A DNA stretch of 64,000 nt from Paracoccaceae bacterium (GTDB lineage Bacteria; Pseudomonadota; Alphaproteobacteria; Rhodobacterales; Rhodobacteraceae): assembly GCA_027489355.1 (NCBI GenBank), contig JAIXZY010000077.1, positions 104,339-168,338 of the forward strand, in the 5' to 3' direction. This document shows, one piece after another, positions 43,455 to 54,206 of this stretch. A model generated the notes under the pieces. The model saw only the letters and a list, made by a program, of their open reading frames with translations, was not told the origin of the DNA and made no database searches. The position numbers were made by a program, and so were the translations under genes. The first letter of the stretch is position 1, and every line of letters starts with the position of its first letter.

Positions 43455-43475
43455 TTGCGACGTTACGTGTCGCAA
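43455..43475. promoter_or_regulatory. dyad between rfbC and the saccharopine dehydrogenase gene
   Basis: Seven-bp perfect arms TTGCGAC and GTCGCAA flank GTTACGT in the 151-bp divergent spacer, 32 bp from the rfbC start and 100 bp from the other start. Size and symmetry fit a dimeric repressor operator; the factor is unknown. Confidence 0.45.
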
Positions 43476-43574
43476 TGCAAGCCGGGAAGGCCGGGAAACA
43501 GTAGGTTTGCGGGGTTTTGCCCTGCCCGGACCTGAGCTATCAGGGGGGCGACGACGTAGGGGAAGGACGGGGAC

Positions 43575-44624
43575 ATGACCCATCTCTGGGTGCGGGCCGA
43601 GCAGCGGCCGAACGAAGAGCGCGTGGGCCTGACGCCCGAAGGCGCGGCGGCGCTGATCAAGGCAGGGATTCGGGTGACGGTCGAGAAGTCCTCGGTCCGC
43701 GCGATCCCGCTGGACGGCTACATGGCCGCAGGCTGCGAGATCGCGGAAGAGAACCTGTGGCCGCAGGCCCCCGCCGATGCGATCGTCTTCGGCCTGAAGG
43801 AACTGCCCGAGGACGGCACTCCCCTGACCCACCGGCACATCATGTTCGGCCATGCCTACAAGGGCCAGCCGGCAGGGCGCGTCCTGTTGCAGCGGTTCAA
43901 GGCCGGGGGCGGAACGCTTTATGATCTGGAGTACCTGGTCGACGAAAGCGGCCGCCGTGTCGCGGCTTTCGGCTATTGGGCGGGTTACGCGGGCGCTGCG
44001 GTCAGCCTGAAATGCTGGGCGGCGCAACAGCGCGGTGGGATCGCCGGGCCGGTGCGGAAGGTCGCGTCGAAGGATGCGCTGCTGGTGGAACTGGCCGAAG
44101 AGCTGAAGGGCCTTGGGCGGCCGCGGGCCATCATCATCGGGGCGCTGGGGCGCGTGGGGACTGGGGCGGCGGACCTGTGTGAGGCGATGGGCGTCGCGGT
44201 GACGAGTTGGGACCTAGCGGAAACCGCGTCGGGCGGGCCGTTCCCCGAGGTCTTGCAGCACGAGATCTTCCTGAACTGCATCCTTGCGCGGCCCGGATGC
44301 CCGGTGTTCGTTCCGGCCAGCGCCAAGACCGATCCGCGCAAGCTGACGGTGATCGGGGATATCGCCTGCGACCCGACCAGCGATTTCTCACCCATCAAGG
44401 TCTATGACCGGGCGACCGACTGGGACGCCCCGGCGCTGCGGGTGCATGACAACCCGCCGCTGGACGTGACGGCGATCGACAACCTGCCCAGCCTGATGCC
44501 GGTGGAATCCTCGCAGGACTATGCGGCGCAGTTGTTGCCGTCGCTTTTGACCTTGCAGGACCTGGGCTCGGGCGTCTGGGGACGGGCGAAGGTGGAATTC
44601 GACAGGCACGTCGCAGGCGTGTGA
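43575..44624 (+). CDS. saccharopine dehydrogenase (NAD+, L-lysine-forming type)
   Basis: A 349-residue enzyme with the alanine-dehydrogenase/PNT fold. N-terminal RAEQRPNEERVGLTPEGAAAL carries the conserved substrate-binding Arg and Lys region. FGHAYKGQPAG includes the catalytic His-Lys pair of Lys1-type enzymes, and IIIGALGRVGTGAADLCEAMG is the NAD site. It interconverts saccharopine and lysine plus 2-oxoglutarate. The paired gene downstream supplies the second half-reaction. In bacteria the pair is usually interpreted as lysine degradation, though the direction cannot be read from sequence. Confidence 0.9.
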   Translation: MTHLWVRAEQRPNEERVGLTPEGAAALIKAGIRVTVEKSSVRAIPLDGYMAAGCEIAEENLWPQAPADAIVFGLKELPEDGTPLTHRHIMFGHAYKGQPAGRVLLQRFKAGGGTLYDLEYLVDESGRRVAAFGYWAGYAGAAVSLKCWAAQQRGGIAGPVRKVASKDALLVELAEELKGLGRPRAIIIGALGRVGTGAADLCEAMGVAVTSWDLAETASGGPFPEVLQHEIFLNCILARPGCPVFVPASAKTDPRKLTVIGDIACDPTSDFSPIKVYDRATDWDAPALRVHDNPPLDVTAIDNLPSLMPVESSQDYAAQLLPSLLTLQDLGSGVWGRAKVEFDRHVAGV

Positions 44625-44644
44625 GCAAGGTATCAGCCGGGGGC

Positions 44645-44694
44645 CAAATTCCCTGAGGAAGGAATTTGTCAAAAATCTTGAGTAAGATTTTTGA
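44645..44694. other. tandem hairpins between the two saccharopine dehydrogenase genes
   Basis: The first hairpin pairs AAATTCC with GGAATTT. The second has 11-bp perfect arms, TCAAAAATCTT and AAGATTTTTGA, with a GAGT loop (44669-44694). The AT-rich composition contrasts sharply with the flanks. This could be an attenuator or processing element in the operon, or a short intergenic repeat. Confidence 0.6.
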
Positions 44695-44721
44695 GTCTCC
44701 GGGACACAGGGGAGCACAGAC

Positions 44722-45873
44722 ATGACGATCCATTGGTGCGGCACGGGGCTGTCGTCGATTCCGGGGCTGCGGCGTCTGATCGAGGCGGGGCATCCCGTCA
44801 CGGTCTGGAACCGCACGGTCGAAAAGGCGCGGGCCGAGGTCGGCGACCTGACCCAGGACATCCGGCCCTTCAGCCTGGAGGCGCTCACCGCCGCGTTGAA
44901 GCCGGGTGACATCGCGGTGTCGATGCTGCCGGCCGACCAGCATGTCGGCATCGCCAAGCTGTGCCTGGAGAAGGGCGCGAACTTCTGTTCCTCCAGCTAC
45001 ATCGCGCCGGAAATGCGCGAGCTGGACGGGGCGTTCCGGGAAAAAGGCCTGGTTTCGGTGAACGAGGTCGGCCTTGATCCCGGCATCGACCACCTGATGG
45101 CACATGACCTGGTAGCGCGCTATCGGGCCTCGAAGGCCTATCACAACGACAACGTGCTGAGCTTTACCAGCTATTGCGGCGGCGTGCCGAAGGAGGCGAA
45201 CGCCTTCCGCTACAAGTTCAGCTGGGCTCCCGCCGGGGTGCTGAAGGCGCTACGGTCTCCGTCCCGCAGCCTGCGGCATTTCACCGAGTTGCGGGTCAAC
45301 CGGCCCTGGGATGCGATCAGCCGCTATGACGCGCCGCTGCCGGTGCCGGAAAGCTTCGAGGTCTATCCGAACCGCGACAGCTATCCCTTCATGGACGAAT
45401 ACCGGTTCGAAAAGCACTGGAAGGTGCGCGATTTCGTGCGCGGGACCATCCGGCTGAACGGCTGGGCGGATGCCTGGGCGCCGATCTTCCGCGAGATCGA
45501 GGGGTTGGAAGGCAAGCCTGTGGCCGAGATCAACGCGGCGCTGGAAGCCCGGGCGGCGGCGCTTCTCAAGGACAACTCCTACGCCGAGGGCGAGCCGGAC
45601 CGGGTGGTCCTGTTCGTCTCGCTGAAGGCCGAGCGCGACGGGGTGCCGATGTTCCACGAGACCTGGGCGATGGACGCCTGGGGCGATGCGCGCGGGACGG
45701 CGATGGGGCGGCTGGTGTCGGTGCCGGTGTCGCTGGCGATCGAGGCGGTTCTGGCGCGCGAGATCCCGGCGGGCGTGCATGGCGCGCCGCATGATCCGAA
45801 GCTTCTGGCGCGCTGGCTGGACCAGGTCAGCCGCCTGGCGCAGGTGATGCAGCGGATCGACCACCTGGCCTGA
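44722..45873 (+). CDS. saccharopine dehydrogenase (L-glutamate-forming type)
   Basis: A 383-residue protein of the Lys9/saccharopine reductase family. The N-terminal Rossmann half is slightly unusual (WCGTGLSSIPGLRRLIEAG), and VSMLPADQHVGIAKLCLEKGANF and VGLDPGIDHLMAHDLV are family signatures. It splits saccharopine to glutamate and aminoadipate semialdehyde, complementing the enzyme encoded upstream. The hairpin pair in the 97-bp gap may tune its expression. It does not overlap its downstream neighbour. Confidence 0.88.
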   Translation: MTIHWCGTGLSSIPGLRRLIEAGHPVTVWNRTVEKARAEVGDLTQDIRPFSLEALTAALKPGDIAVSMLPADQHVGIAKLCLEKGANFCSSSYIAPEMRELDGAFREKGLVSVNEVGLDPGIDHLMAHDLVARYRASKAYHNDNVLSFTSYCGGVPKEANAFRYKFSWAPAGVLKALRSPSRSLRHFTELRVNRPWDAISRYDAPLPVPESFEVYPNRDSYPFMDEYRFEKHWKVRDFVRGTIRLNGWADAWAPIFREIEGLEGKPVAEINAALEARAAALLKDNSYAEGEPDRVVLFVSLKAERDGVPMFHETWAMDAWGDARGTAMGRLVSVPVSLAIEAVLAREIPAGVHGAPHDPKLLARWLDQVSRLAQVMQRIDHLA

Positions 45874-46001
45874 GGGCGGGACTGGCCACTCCCTGCCGGT
45901 GGAAACCAGCGGGGAGTGATGAAACCGTCGACGGGCGGGCCTGTTTGCGCTTATGCTTCCCGGACGATCCGGGAAAACCGGGCAAGCGAGCGAGGCAGGA
46001 C

Positions 46002-47723
46002 GTGGGCGGCAGCGGCAACACGTCACGGCGATTGGATCGGCTGGCCGACAGGCTGGCCGTGCTGGCGGCGCGTCGGGCGCGGCCGGCGGGCGGCTTCGTG
46101 TCGCAGCCCGAGCCGCGGTCGATCGGGCTGTACACGCGCGGCAAGCAGCTCGTGGCCGGCAATATTCTTCTGGCGGGACATCTGGCCGAGGCTCCGGGCC
46201 TGTCGATCTGGGACATCACCGCCCCGGACGCCGCCTTTGCCGCCGAGGCGCATGGCTTTGCCTGGCTGGACGACCTGGCGGCGCTGGGGACGCGCGAGGC
46301 TCAGGCCCGGGCGCAGGACTGGACCTGGGACTGGATCGACCGCTACGGGCGCGGCAAGGGGCCGGGCTGGACGCCGGATGTGACCGGGCGGCGGATCATC
46401 CGCTGGGTGCATCATGCGACGATCCTGCTGCAGGCGCGGGACGGGATGCAGTCGGCGGCCTTCTACGCGGCGCTGTCGCGGCAGGCCGCTTACCTGGCGC
46501 GTCGCTGGCGCAGCGCGGCGGAAGGGCTGCCGCGGTTCGAGGCGCTGACGGGTCTGGTCTATGCCGGGATTTCGCTGATCGGAATGGAAAGTCTGGTCGG
46601 TCCGGCCATCCAGGCCCTGTCGGCGGCCTGCGATGCCGACATCGACTCCGAGGGCGGCATTCCGACCCGGAACCCCGAGGAACTGCTGGAAGTGCTGACC
46701 CTGCTGACCTGGGCCGCCAGCGCGATGAGCGAGGCGAATCTGGCGGTCCCGCCGTCGCTGTCGCGGGCGATCACGCGGATTGCGCCGGCGCTGCGGGCCT
46801 TGCGCCACGCCGACGGGGAACTGGCGCGGTTTCACGGCGGCGGGAGGGCGGCGGAAGGTCGGCTTGATCAGGCGCTTGCGGCGGCCGGCGTGCGCGCGGG
46901 GGCTGTCCCGGCGCTGGCGATGGGCTATGCGCGTCTGCACGGGGGGCGGACCACGGTGATCGTCGACGCCGCGTCGCCCCCCGGCGGGCGGGCAGCGCGG
47001 ACGGCCCATGCCTCGACCAGCGCGTTCGAGCTGACCTCGGGGCGGAGGCCGGTGGTGGTCAATTGCGGATCGGGCGTGGCTTTCGGGCAGGCCTGGCGGC
47101 AGGCGGCGCGCGCCACGCCCTCGCATTCCTGCCTGGGGATGGAGGGGGTGTCGTCTTCCCGCGTGGGCCGGTCGGGAGAGGTGCTGGAGCAGCGCGCGAA
47201 GCTGACTGCCTCGCGCCTCACGGTGGGGAGCGAGGGGACGGACCTTTATCTTGCGCATGACGGCTGGCTGCATAGCCACGGGCTGACCACCAGCCGCAGC
47301 CTGACGCTGGCGCATGACGGTCGCAGGCTGTCCGGGGTCGATGCGCTGACTGCGTTGACCGCCGAGGCGCGGCGGCGGTTCGAGGATGCGATGACGCAGA
47401 CCGCAATGGCGGGTGCCCGTTTCGCGATCCGCTTCCACCTGCACCCAGAGGTCGATGCGAGGCTGGACATGGGCGGGACGGCAGTTTCGCTTGTGCTGAA
47501 AAGCGGCGAGATCTGGATCTTTCGCTTTACCGGGCCGGCAGAACTGGACCTGGAGCCGTCCGCCTACCTGGAAAACGGGCGGCTTTACCCGCGGCCGACC
47601 TCGCAGATCGTGCTGCGAAGCGAGGCGCGGGGTTTCGAGACACGGATAGGCTGGACCTTGGCGAAGGCAAAGGATACTCCGCTGGCCATCCGGGACCTGG
47701 GGGACATCGAGACAGACCCCTGA
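46002..47723 (+). CDS. heparinase II/III family protein
   Basis: A 573-residue protein. The N-terminal two thirds are helical (alpha/alpha toroid-like), and the C-terminal part has the heparinase II/III-like beta domain with HASTSAFELTSGRRPVVVNCG. It lacks an obvious signal peptide, so its polysaccharide substrate and location are unclear. It precedes purH, a neighbourhood I associate with Rhodobacteraceae genomes. I chose the GTG at 46002 because GAGGCAGGA lies just before it. An in-frame TTG at 45945 would add 19 residues without a ribosome site. Confidence 0.82.
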   Translation: MGGSGNTSRRLDRLADRLAVLAARRARPAGGFVSQPEPRSIGLYTRGKQLVAGNILLAGHLAEAPGLSIWDITAPDAAFAAEAHGFAWLDDLAALGTREAQARAQDWTWDWIDRYGRGKGPGWTPDVTGRRIIRWVHHATILLQARDGMQSAAFYAALSRQAAYLARRWRSAAEGLPRFEALTGLVYAGISLIGMESLVGPAIQALSAACDADIDSEGGIPTRNPEELLEVLTLLTWAASAMSEANLAVPPSLSRAITRIAPALRALRHADGELARFHGGGRAAEGRLDQALAAAGVRAGAVPALAMGYARLHGGRTTVIVDAASPPGGRAARTAHASTSAFELTSGRRPVVVNCGSGVAFGQAWRQAARATPSHSCLGMEGVSSSRVGRSGEVLEQRAKLTASRLTVGSEGTDLYLAHDGWLHSHGLTTSRSLTLAHDGRRLSGVDALTALTAEARRRFEDAMTQTAMAGARFAIRFHLHPEVDARLDMGGTAVSLVLKSGEIWIFRFTGPAELDLEPSAYLENGRLYPRPTSQIVLRSEARGFETRIGWTLAKAKDTPLAIRDLGDIETDP

Positions 47724-47758
47724 AGGCCCCGACATGGGCATAACGAAGGGTTCCTGCG

Positions 47759-49345
<1,587 letters not shown>

Positions 49346-49348
49346 CGG

Positions 49349-49855
49349 ATGCGGCGTTTCTGGATCACGGCGGCGGTCGTCTTTGTCCTTGACCAGCTGA
49401 CCAAGCTGGCCGTGGTGCAGGGACTGGACCTGTTCCATCGGGGCGAGATTGACGTCTTTCCGCCCTACCTGACCTTCCGCATGGCCTGGAACTACGGGAT
49501 CAACTTCGGCCTTCTGTCGAATGGCTCGGACTGGGCGCGCTGGGGGCTGGTCGTGCTGGCGCTGGTCATCTCGGCCTGGGTGATCTGGTGGATGCGGCGC
49601 GAGACCGGGAACTGGAAGGCGGAACTGGCTGGCGGGCTGCTGGTTGGCGGGGCGCTGGGCAACATCATCGACCGAATCGCCTATGGCGCGGTGGCGGACT
49701 TCCTGAACATGTCCTGCTGCGGGATCGAGAACCCCTATGCCTTCAACGTGGCCGACATCGCGATCTTCGCAGGCGCGCTGGGGCTGGTGTTCTTCGCCAA
49801 GGGGACCGAGAGCGGAAAGCCGACCGGCGGAAAACCCCCCCGCCGGCGTCGCTAA
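49349..49855 (+). CDS. lspA: lipoprotein signal peptidase
   Basis: A 168-residue inner-membrane aspartyl protease with four transmembrane helices that removes lipoprotein signal peptides. The catalytic Asp residues are in [14 protein letters not shown] and [25 protein letters not shown] is the N-terminal signature. The next gene encodes a lipoprotein that it would process. A basic, Pro-rich tail ends the protein. Confidence 0.96.
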   Translation: MRRFWITAAVVFVLDQLTKLAVVQGLDLFHRGEIDVFPPYLTFRMAWNYGINFGLLSNGSDWARWGLVVLALVISAWVIWWMRRETGNWKAELAGGLLVGGALGNIIDRIAYGAVADFLNMSCCGIENPYAFNVADIAIFAGALGLVFFAKGTESGKPTGGKPPRRRR

Positions 49856-49916
49856 ACACCCGTGACGCCAGCATTGCTTTAGGCTAAGACGGCACAAAGA
49901 CGGTTCGGAGGCATTC

Positions 49917-50447
49917 ATGCGGGCAGCGAAAGGCAGGGCGGTCATCGCGATTGCGGCGATGGTCACACTGGCAGCCTGCGGCGGGGACAAGGACCCGCAG
50001 TTGATGAACCTGCGCTCGGGGCAGGGGCCGGACGAATTTTCCATCGTGCCGCCGAAGCCCTTGGAAATGCCGGAAAACCTGACCGAACTGCCGGATCCCA
50101 CACCCGGCGGATTCAATCGCACCGACCAGAACCCCGAGGCCGACGCCGCCATCGCGCTGGGCGGCAAGCCGGGCGCTGCGGGCGGCATCCCGACGGGTGA
50201 CTCGGCGCTTTATGCCCACGCGGCTCGCTTCGGGGTCGATGGCGGCATCCGTGCCACGCTGGCCTCGGAAGACCTGGACTGGCGGCGCGACAACAACGGC
50301 CGCATCCTGGAACGGCTGTTCAACGTGAACGTCTATTACAAGGCCTACCGCAACCAGCGGCTGGACCAGCAGGCGGAACTGGCCCGCTGGCGTGCCTTGG
50401 GCGTCCGCACCTCTTCGGCTCCGCCCCGCAAGCCCGACGAAGAGTAA
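49917..50447 (+). CDS. DUF3035 family lipoprotein
   Basis: A 176-residue exported lipoprotein. The signal peptide ends in the lipobox LAAC (Cys about residue 21), followed by GGDKDPQLMNL and the DUF3035 signature FSIVPPKPLEMPENLTELP. This family is common in Rhodobacterales and has no assigned function. Its position between lspA and two M16 peptidases suggests an envelope role. C-terminal residues are charged and Pro-rich. Confidence 0.85.
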   Translation: MRAAKGRAVIAIAAMVTLAACGGDKDPQLMNLRSGQGPDEFSIVPPKPLEMPENLTELPDPTPGGFNRTDQNPEADAAIALGGKPGAAGGIPTGDSALYAHAARFGVDGGIRATLASEDLDWRRDNNGRILERLFNVNVYYKAYRNQRLDQQAELARWRALGVRTSSAPPRKPDEE

Positions 50448-50522
50448 CAAGCGCGTGGCCTTGGCTTGATTGTCCGGGGCAAGCGCAGCAGGTTTGCCCC
50501 GAACATGAAGGTGGAGACGCCG

Positions 50523-51926
50523 ATGCCCGCTCGATTTGGCGCAGGTCTGGTCCTGACGCTTGCCCTGACGCTGCCCGCCTTCGCAGACGATCCGGTGACC
50601 ACCTTCTCGTTGGACAACGGCCTGAACGTCGTGGTGATCGAGGATCACCGCGCCCCGGTCGTGGTGCAGATGATCTGGTACCGCGTGGGGGCGGCGGACG
50701 AGCCGGCGGGCCATTCCGGCATCGCGCATTTCCTGGAACACCTGATGTTCAAGGGGACCGAGAAGATCGGACCCAACGAATTCTCCGGGATCGTCGAGGC
50801 GCAGGGCGGGGATGACAACGCCTTCACCTCTTGGGACTACACCGCCTATTTCCAGCGCATCGCCGCCGACCGGCTGGACCTGGTGATGGAGATGGAAGCC
50901 GACCGGATGCGCAACCTGCGCCTGACGGAAGAGGACGTGGCGACCGAACGGCAGGTGATCCTGGAGGAACGCGCGCAACGCACCGACAGCGATCCCGGCG
51001 CGCTTCTGTCCGAACAGATGCGCGCGGCGCAATTCATGAACCACCCCTATGCCATCCCGGTGATCGGCTGGCGGCACGAGGTCTCGAACCTCAGCCGCGA
51101 GGATGCGCTGGACTATTACCGCCGCTTCTACGCCCCGAACAACGCGACCCTGGTGATCGCGGGCGACGTCACCCCGGACGAGGTCGAGGCGCTGGCCAAG
51201 AAGCATTACGGCCCGCTTGAGCCCTCGGACGGGATCGTGCCGCGCGACCGGCCGCAAGAGCCGCCGCAGCTGGCCGAGCGCCGTCTGTCGCTGTCCGATC
51301 CGCGGGTGTCCGAACCCTATGTGATCCGCACCTATCTTGCGCCCGAACGCGACCCCGGCGACCAGAAGGAGGCTGCGGCGCTGACCGTGCTGGCGGAACT
51401 GCTGGGCGGGAACGGCCAGACCTCGGTCCTGGCGCGGGCCTTGCAGTTCGACTCGCAGACGGCGGTCTACACCTCGGCCTTCTATGACGGCACCGCCATC
51501 GACGACGCGACCTTCGGGCTGGTGGTCGTCCCCGCGCCGGGCGTCACGCTGGAAAGTGCCGAGGCCGAGCTCGACCGGGTCCTGGCCCAGTTCATCCAGA
51601 CCGGACCGGACCCCGCCGCGCTGGAGCGGATTCGGACCCAGGTTCGCGCCGGGGAAATCTATGCGCGCGACAGCGTCGAGACGCTGGCCCGCCGCTATGG
51701 CGAAGGGCTTAGCGTGGGTCTCTCGCTGGAAGATATCGACGGCTGGGACGAGGCCCTGTCCGCCGTGACCGAAGCGGATGTGACGGCGGTGGCACAGAAG
51801 GTTCTGGACAAGCGGAACGCGGTCACCGGCTGGCTGACGCAGCCCGCCGACACCGCTGCCGCTGCGCCGGAGGCGGGCGCTCCGTCAGCGCCGCCGGTCG
51901 AGCCGACCAAGGAGGTCCAGGAATGA
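50523..51926 (+). CDS. M16 family zinc peptidase, catalytic subunit
   Basis: A 467-residue pitrilysin-type protease with a signal peptide (about residues 1-21), so periplasmic. The inverted zinc motif HFLEH (69-73) and the downstream Glu in TERQVILEERAQ are intact. It ends in an Ala/Pro-rich linker. The M16 gene that follows lacks the zinc motif, so the two should form an active/inactive heterodimer like mitochondrial processing peptidase. The start at 50523 is preceded by GGTGGAG; an ATG 18 bp upstream is possible. It overlaps the partner by 4 nt. Confidence 0.92.
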   Translation: MPARFGAGLVLTLALTLPAFADDPVTTFSLDNGLNVVVIEDHRAPVVVQMIWYRVGAADEPAGHSGIAHFLEHLMFKGTEKIGPNEFSGIVEAQGGDDNAFTSWDYTAYFQRIAADRLDLVMEMEADRMRNLRLTEEDVATERQVILEERAQRTDSDPGALLSEQMRAAQFMNHPYAIPVIGWRHEVSNLSREDALDYYRRFYAPNNATLVIAGDVTPDEVEALAKKHYGPLEPSDGIVPRDRPQEPPQLAERRLSLSDPRVSEPYVIRTYLAPERDPGDQKEAAALTVLAELLGGNGQTSVLARALQFDSQTAVYTSAFYDGTAIDDATFGLVVVPAPGVTLESAEAELDRVLAQFIQTGPDPAALERIRTQVRAGEIYARDSVETLARRYGEGLSVGLSLEDIDGWDEALSAVTEADVTAVAQKVLDKRNAVTGWLTQPADTAAAAPEAGAPSAPPVEPTKEVQE

Positions 51927-53218
51927 TCCGCGCCGCTTTCGCCGTTGTCCTGGCCCTGGCCCTGCCCGCACAGGCCGAGATCCCGATCAAGGAGGTGACC
52001 TCGCCCGGTGGCATCACCGCCTGGCTGGTCGAGGATCACAACATCCCCTTCACGGCGCTGGAGATCCAGTTCAAGGGCGGCACCTCGCTGGAGCCGGCGG
52101 ACAAGCGCGGCGTCACCAACCTGATGACCGCCACGCTGGAGGAAGGCGCGGGCGATCTGGACAGCCGCGGCTTCGCCGAAGCGCGGGATGCGCTGGCGGC
52201 GAGCTTCAGCTTTGATTCCGGGTCGGACTCGGTCGGCGTCTCGGCCAAGTTCCTGACGGAAAACCGCGACCAGGCCATCGACCTGTTGCGCTCGGCGCTG
52301 GTGAACCCGCGCTTTGACCAGGACGCGGTGGACCGTGTTCGGGAACAGGTGCTGTCGAACCTGCGCGCCAACCAGAAGGACCCCGGCACCATCGCGTCGG
52401 AAACCTTCGACGCGCTTGCCTTTGGCGACCATCCCTATGCCACCTCGGGCGACGGCACGATCGAGACGGTCTCTGCCCTGACCCGCGACGACGTGGTGGC
52501 CGCGCACAAGGCCGCGCTGGCACGCGACCGGGTCTATGTCGCCGCGGCGGGGGACATCACCGCCGAGGAGCTTGGGATGCTTCTGGACCGGCTTTTGGGC
52601 GATCTGCCCGCGACCGGCGCCCCCCTGCCGGGCGACGCGCCCTGGAAGCTTCCCCCCGGCATCACGGTCAAGGATTTCCCCTCGCCGCAGTCCACCGTCT
52701 TTTTCGGCCAGCTCGGCATCCCGCGCGACGATCCGGACTTCTTCCCTGCCTTCGTGCTGAACGAGGTCCTCGGCGGCGGGCGCTTCACCGCGCGGCTGAT
52801 GAGCGAGGTGCGCGAAAAGCGCGGGCTTACCTACGGGATCGGCACCTACATCGTGAACATGGACCATGCGGACATGATCCTGGGCCAGTTCGCGGCCTCG
52901 AACGACAAGGTGGCCGAGGCGATCAAGGTGGTGAAGGAACAGTGGGGTCGCGTCGTGACCGAGGGCGTGACTCCGGACGAGCTGGCGGCGACGAAGACCT
53001 ACCTGACCGGGTCCTATCCCCTGCGCTTTGACGGGAACGGGCCGATCGCCAGCATCCTGGTCGGGATGCAGATGGACGGAATGCCGATCGACTATGTCAC
53101 GACGCGCAACGCCAAGGTCGAGGCGGTGACGATGGAGGATGTCCAGCGCGTGGCAAAGCGGGTTTTCACGCCCGATGCCCTGCAGTTTGTCGTGGTGGGT
53201 CAACCCGAAGGCCTGTGA
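51923..53218 (+). CDS. M16 family peptidase-like partner subunit (zinc site absent)
   Basis: A 431-residue secreted protein (signal peptide about 1-18). In place of HxxEH it has VTNLMTATLEEG, so it cannot bind catalytic zinc. The C-terminal half keeps the substrate-binding Arg-Tyr motif (EKRGLTYGIGTY) that completes the active site of the partner. It is translationally coupled to the catalytic gene (ATGA overlap). Substrates are probably peptides or misfolded envelope fragments. Confidence 0.92.
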   Translation: MIRAAFAVVLALALPAQAEIPIKEVTSPGGITAWLVEDHNIPFTALEIQFKGGTSLEPADKRGVTNLMTATLEEGAGDLDSRGFAEARDALAASFSFDSGSDSVGVSAKFLTENRDQAIDLLRSALVNPRFDQDAVDRVREQVLSNLRANQKDPGTIASETFDALAFGDHPYATSGDGTIETVSALTRDDVVAAHKAALARDRVYVAAAGDITAEELGMLLDRLLGDLPATGAPLPGDAPWKLPPGITVKDFPSPQSTVFFGQLGIPRDDPDFFPAFVLNEVLGGGRFTARLMSEVREKRGLTYGIGTYIVNMDHADMILGQFAASNDKVAEAIKVVKEQWGRVVTEGVTPDELAATKTYLTGSYPLRFDGNGPIASILVGMQMDGMPIDYVTTRNAKVEAVTMEDVQRVAKRVFTPDALQFVVVGQPEGL

Positions 53219-53295
53219 TCGGGACGGTGTGACCGGCAGGGGGGAACGGAAACTATCCCCTTTCCCCTGCCGGACCCTTCGTCTACCAATTTCGC

Positions 53296-53961
53296 ATGAC
53301 CTGGACGATCCCGAATACGCTGACCGTGCTTCGTCTGCTCGCCGCGCCGGGCGTCGCGATCATGTTCCTGTATTTCCACCGTCCCTGGGCCGACTGGCTG
53401 GCGTTGGCCCTGTTCGTGGGCGCGGCGATCACTGACTGGTTCGACGGCTATCTCGCGCGGCTCTGGAAGCAGGAATCGAAGTTCGGCGCGATGCTGGACC
53501 CGATTGCCGACAAGGCGATGGTGGTGATCGCGATCATGGTGATCACCGGCTACAACGGGATGAACCCCTGGCTGATCCTGCCCGCCACGCTGATCCTGTT
53601 CCGCGAAGTCTTCGTGGGCGGATTGCGCGAGTTTCTGGGACAGAAGAGCGGGCTTCTGAAAGTCACCAAGCTGGCCAAGTGGAAGACCACGGCGCAGATG
53701 CTGGCGATTGCGGTTCTCTTCCTGGGCACAGGGTTCGAGTATCTGAACGGCGTGGCGATGCAGGGCATGACGCCCGAGCAGTATGCCGAGGCGGTGACGG
53801 CGGGCGAGGCCGACCCGATCCGCGCTTGTGGCAAGCGCGATTGCGCATCCTATGCGAACCTTGTGGGGATCTGGCTGTTATGGCTCGCGGCCCTGCTGAC
53901 GCTGGTCACGGGCTGGGAGTATTTCGTCAAGTCGCTGCCATTCTTGCGGGAAGACAAGTGA
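53296..53961 (+). CDS. pgsA: CDP-diacylglycerol-glycerol-3-phosphate 3-phosphatidyltransferase
   Basis: A 221-residue inner-membrane enzyme that makes phosphatidylglycerol phosphate. The CDP-alcohol phosphotransferase signature DxxDG-AR-G-D-D reads DWFDGYLARLWKQESKFG followed by AMLDPIADK. Four to five hydrophobic helices are present. A periplasmic-type insert around GMTPEQYAEAVTAG and ACGKRDC between the last helices is longer than in E. coli PgsA. Its stop overlaps the moaD GTG start. Confidence 0.93.
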   Translation: MTWTIPNTLTVLRLLAAPGVAIMFLYFHRPWADWLALALFVGAAITDWFDGYLARLWKQESKFGAMLDPIADKAMVVIAIMVITGYNGMNPWLILPATLILFREVFVGGLREFLGQKSGLLKVTKLAKWKTTAQMLAIAVLFLGTGFEYLNGVAMQGMTPEQYAEAVTAGEADPIRACGKRDCASYANLVGIWLLWLAALLTLVTGWEYFVKSLPFLREDK

Positions 53962-54206
53962 TCGACGTCCTTTACTTCGCCTGGGTCCGTGAGCGGATCG
54001 GGCTCCCGCGTGAGCGGATCGAGACCGGGGCCGCGACGGTGGCCGAGCTGGTCGAGGAATTGCGCGCGCGCGAGGAGCGCTATCAGGCGGCCTTCGCCGA
54101 CCTCTCTGCGCTGCGGGTGGCGCTGGACCAGGAGCTGTCCTCCTTCGACGCGCCGCTGGCTGGGGTGAGAGAGGTTGCCTTTTTCCCGCCGATGACGGGG
54201 GGATGA
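53958..54206 (+). CDS. moaD: molybdopterin synthase small subunit
   Basis: An 82-residue ubiquitin-fold sulfur carrier ending in GG (PPMTGG), the C terminus that MoeB adenylates and that is then thiocarboxylated. The start is a GTG overlapping the pgsA stop (GTGA), and its own stop overlaps moaE. It donates sulfur to precursor Z for molybdopterin, needed by the formate dehydrogenase encoded in this window. Confidence 0.93.
   Translation: MIDVLYFAWVRERIGLPRERIETGAATVAELVEELRAREERYQAAFADLSALRVALDQELSSFDAPLAGVREVAFFPPMTGG

Noticed and set aside
51923-53218. Second active M16 protease
   Set aside because: The HxxEH zinc motif is absent at the expected place, so it was called as a non-catalytic partner.
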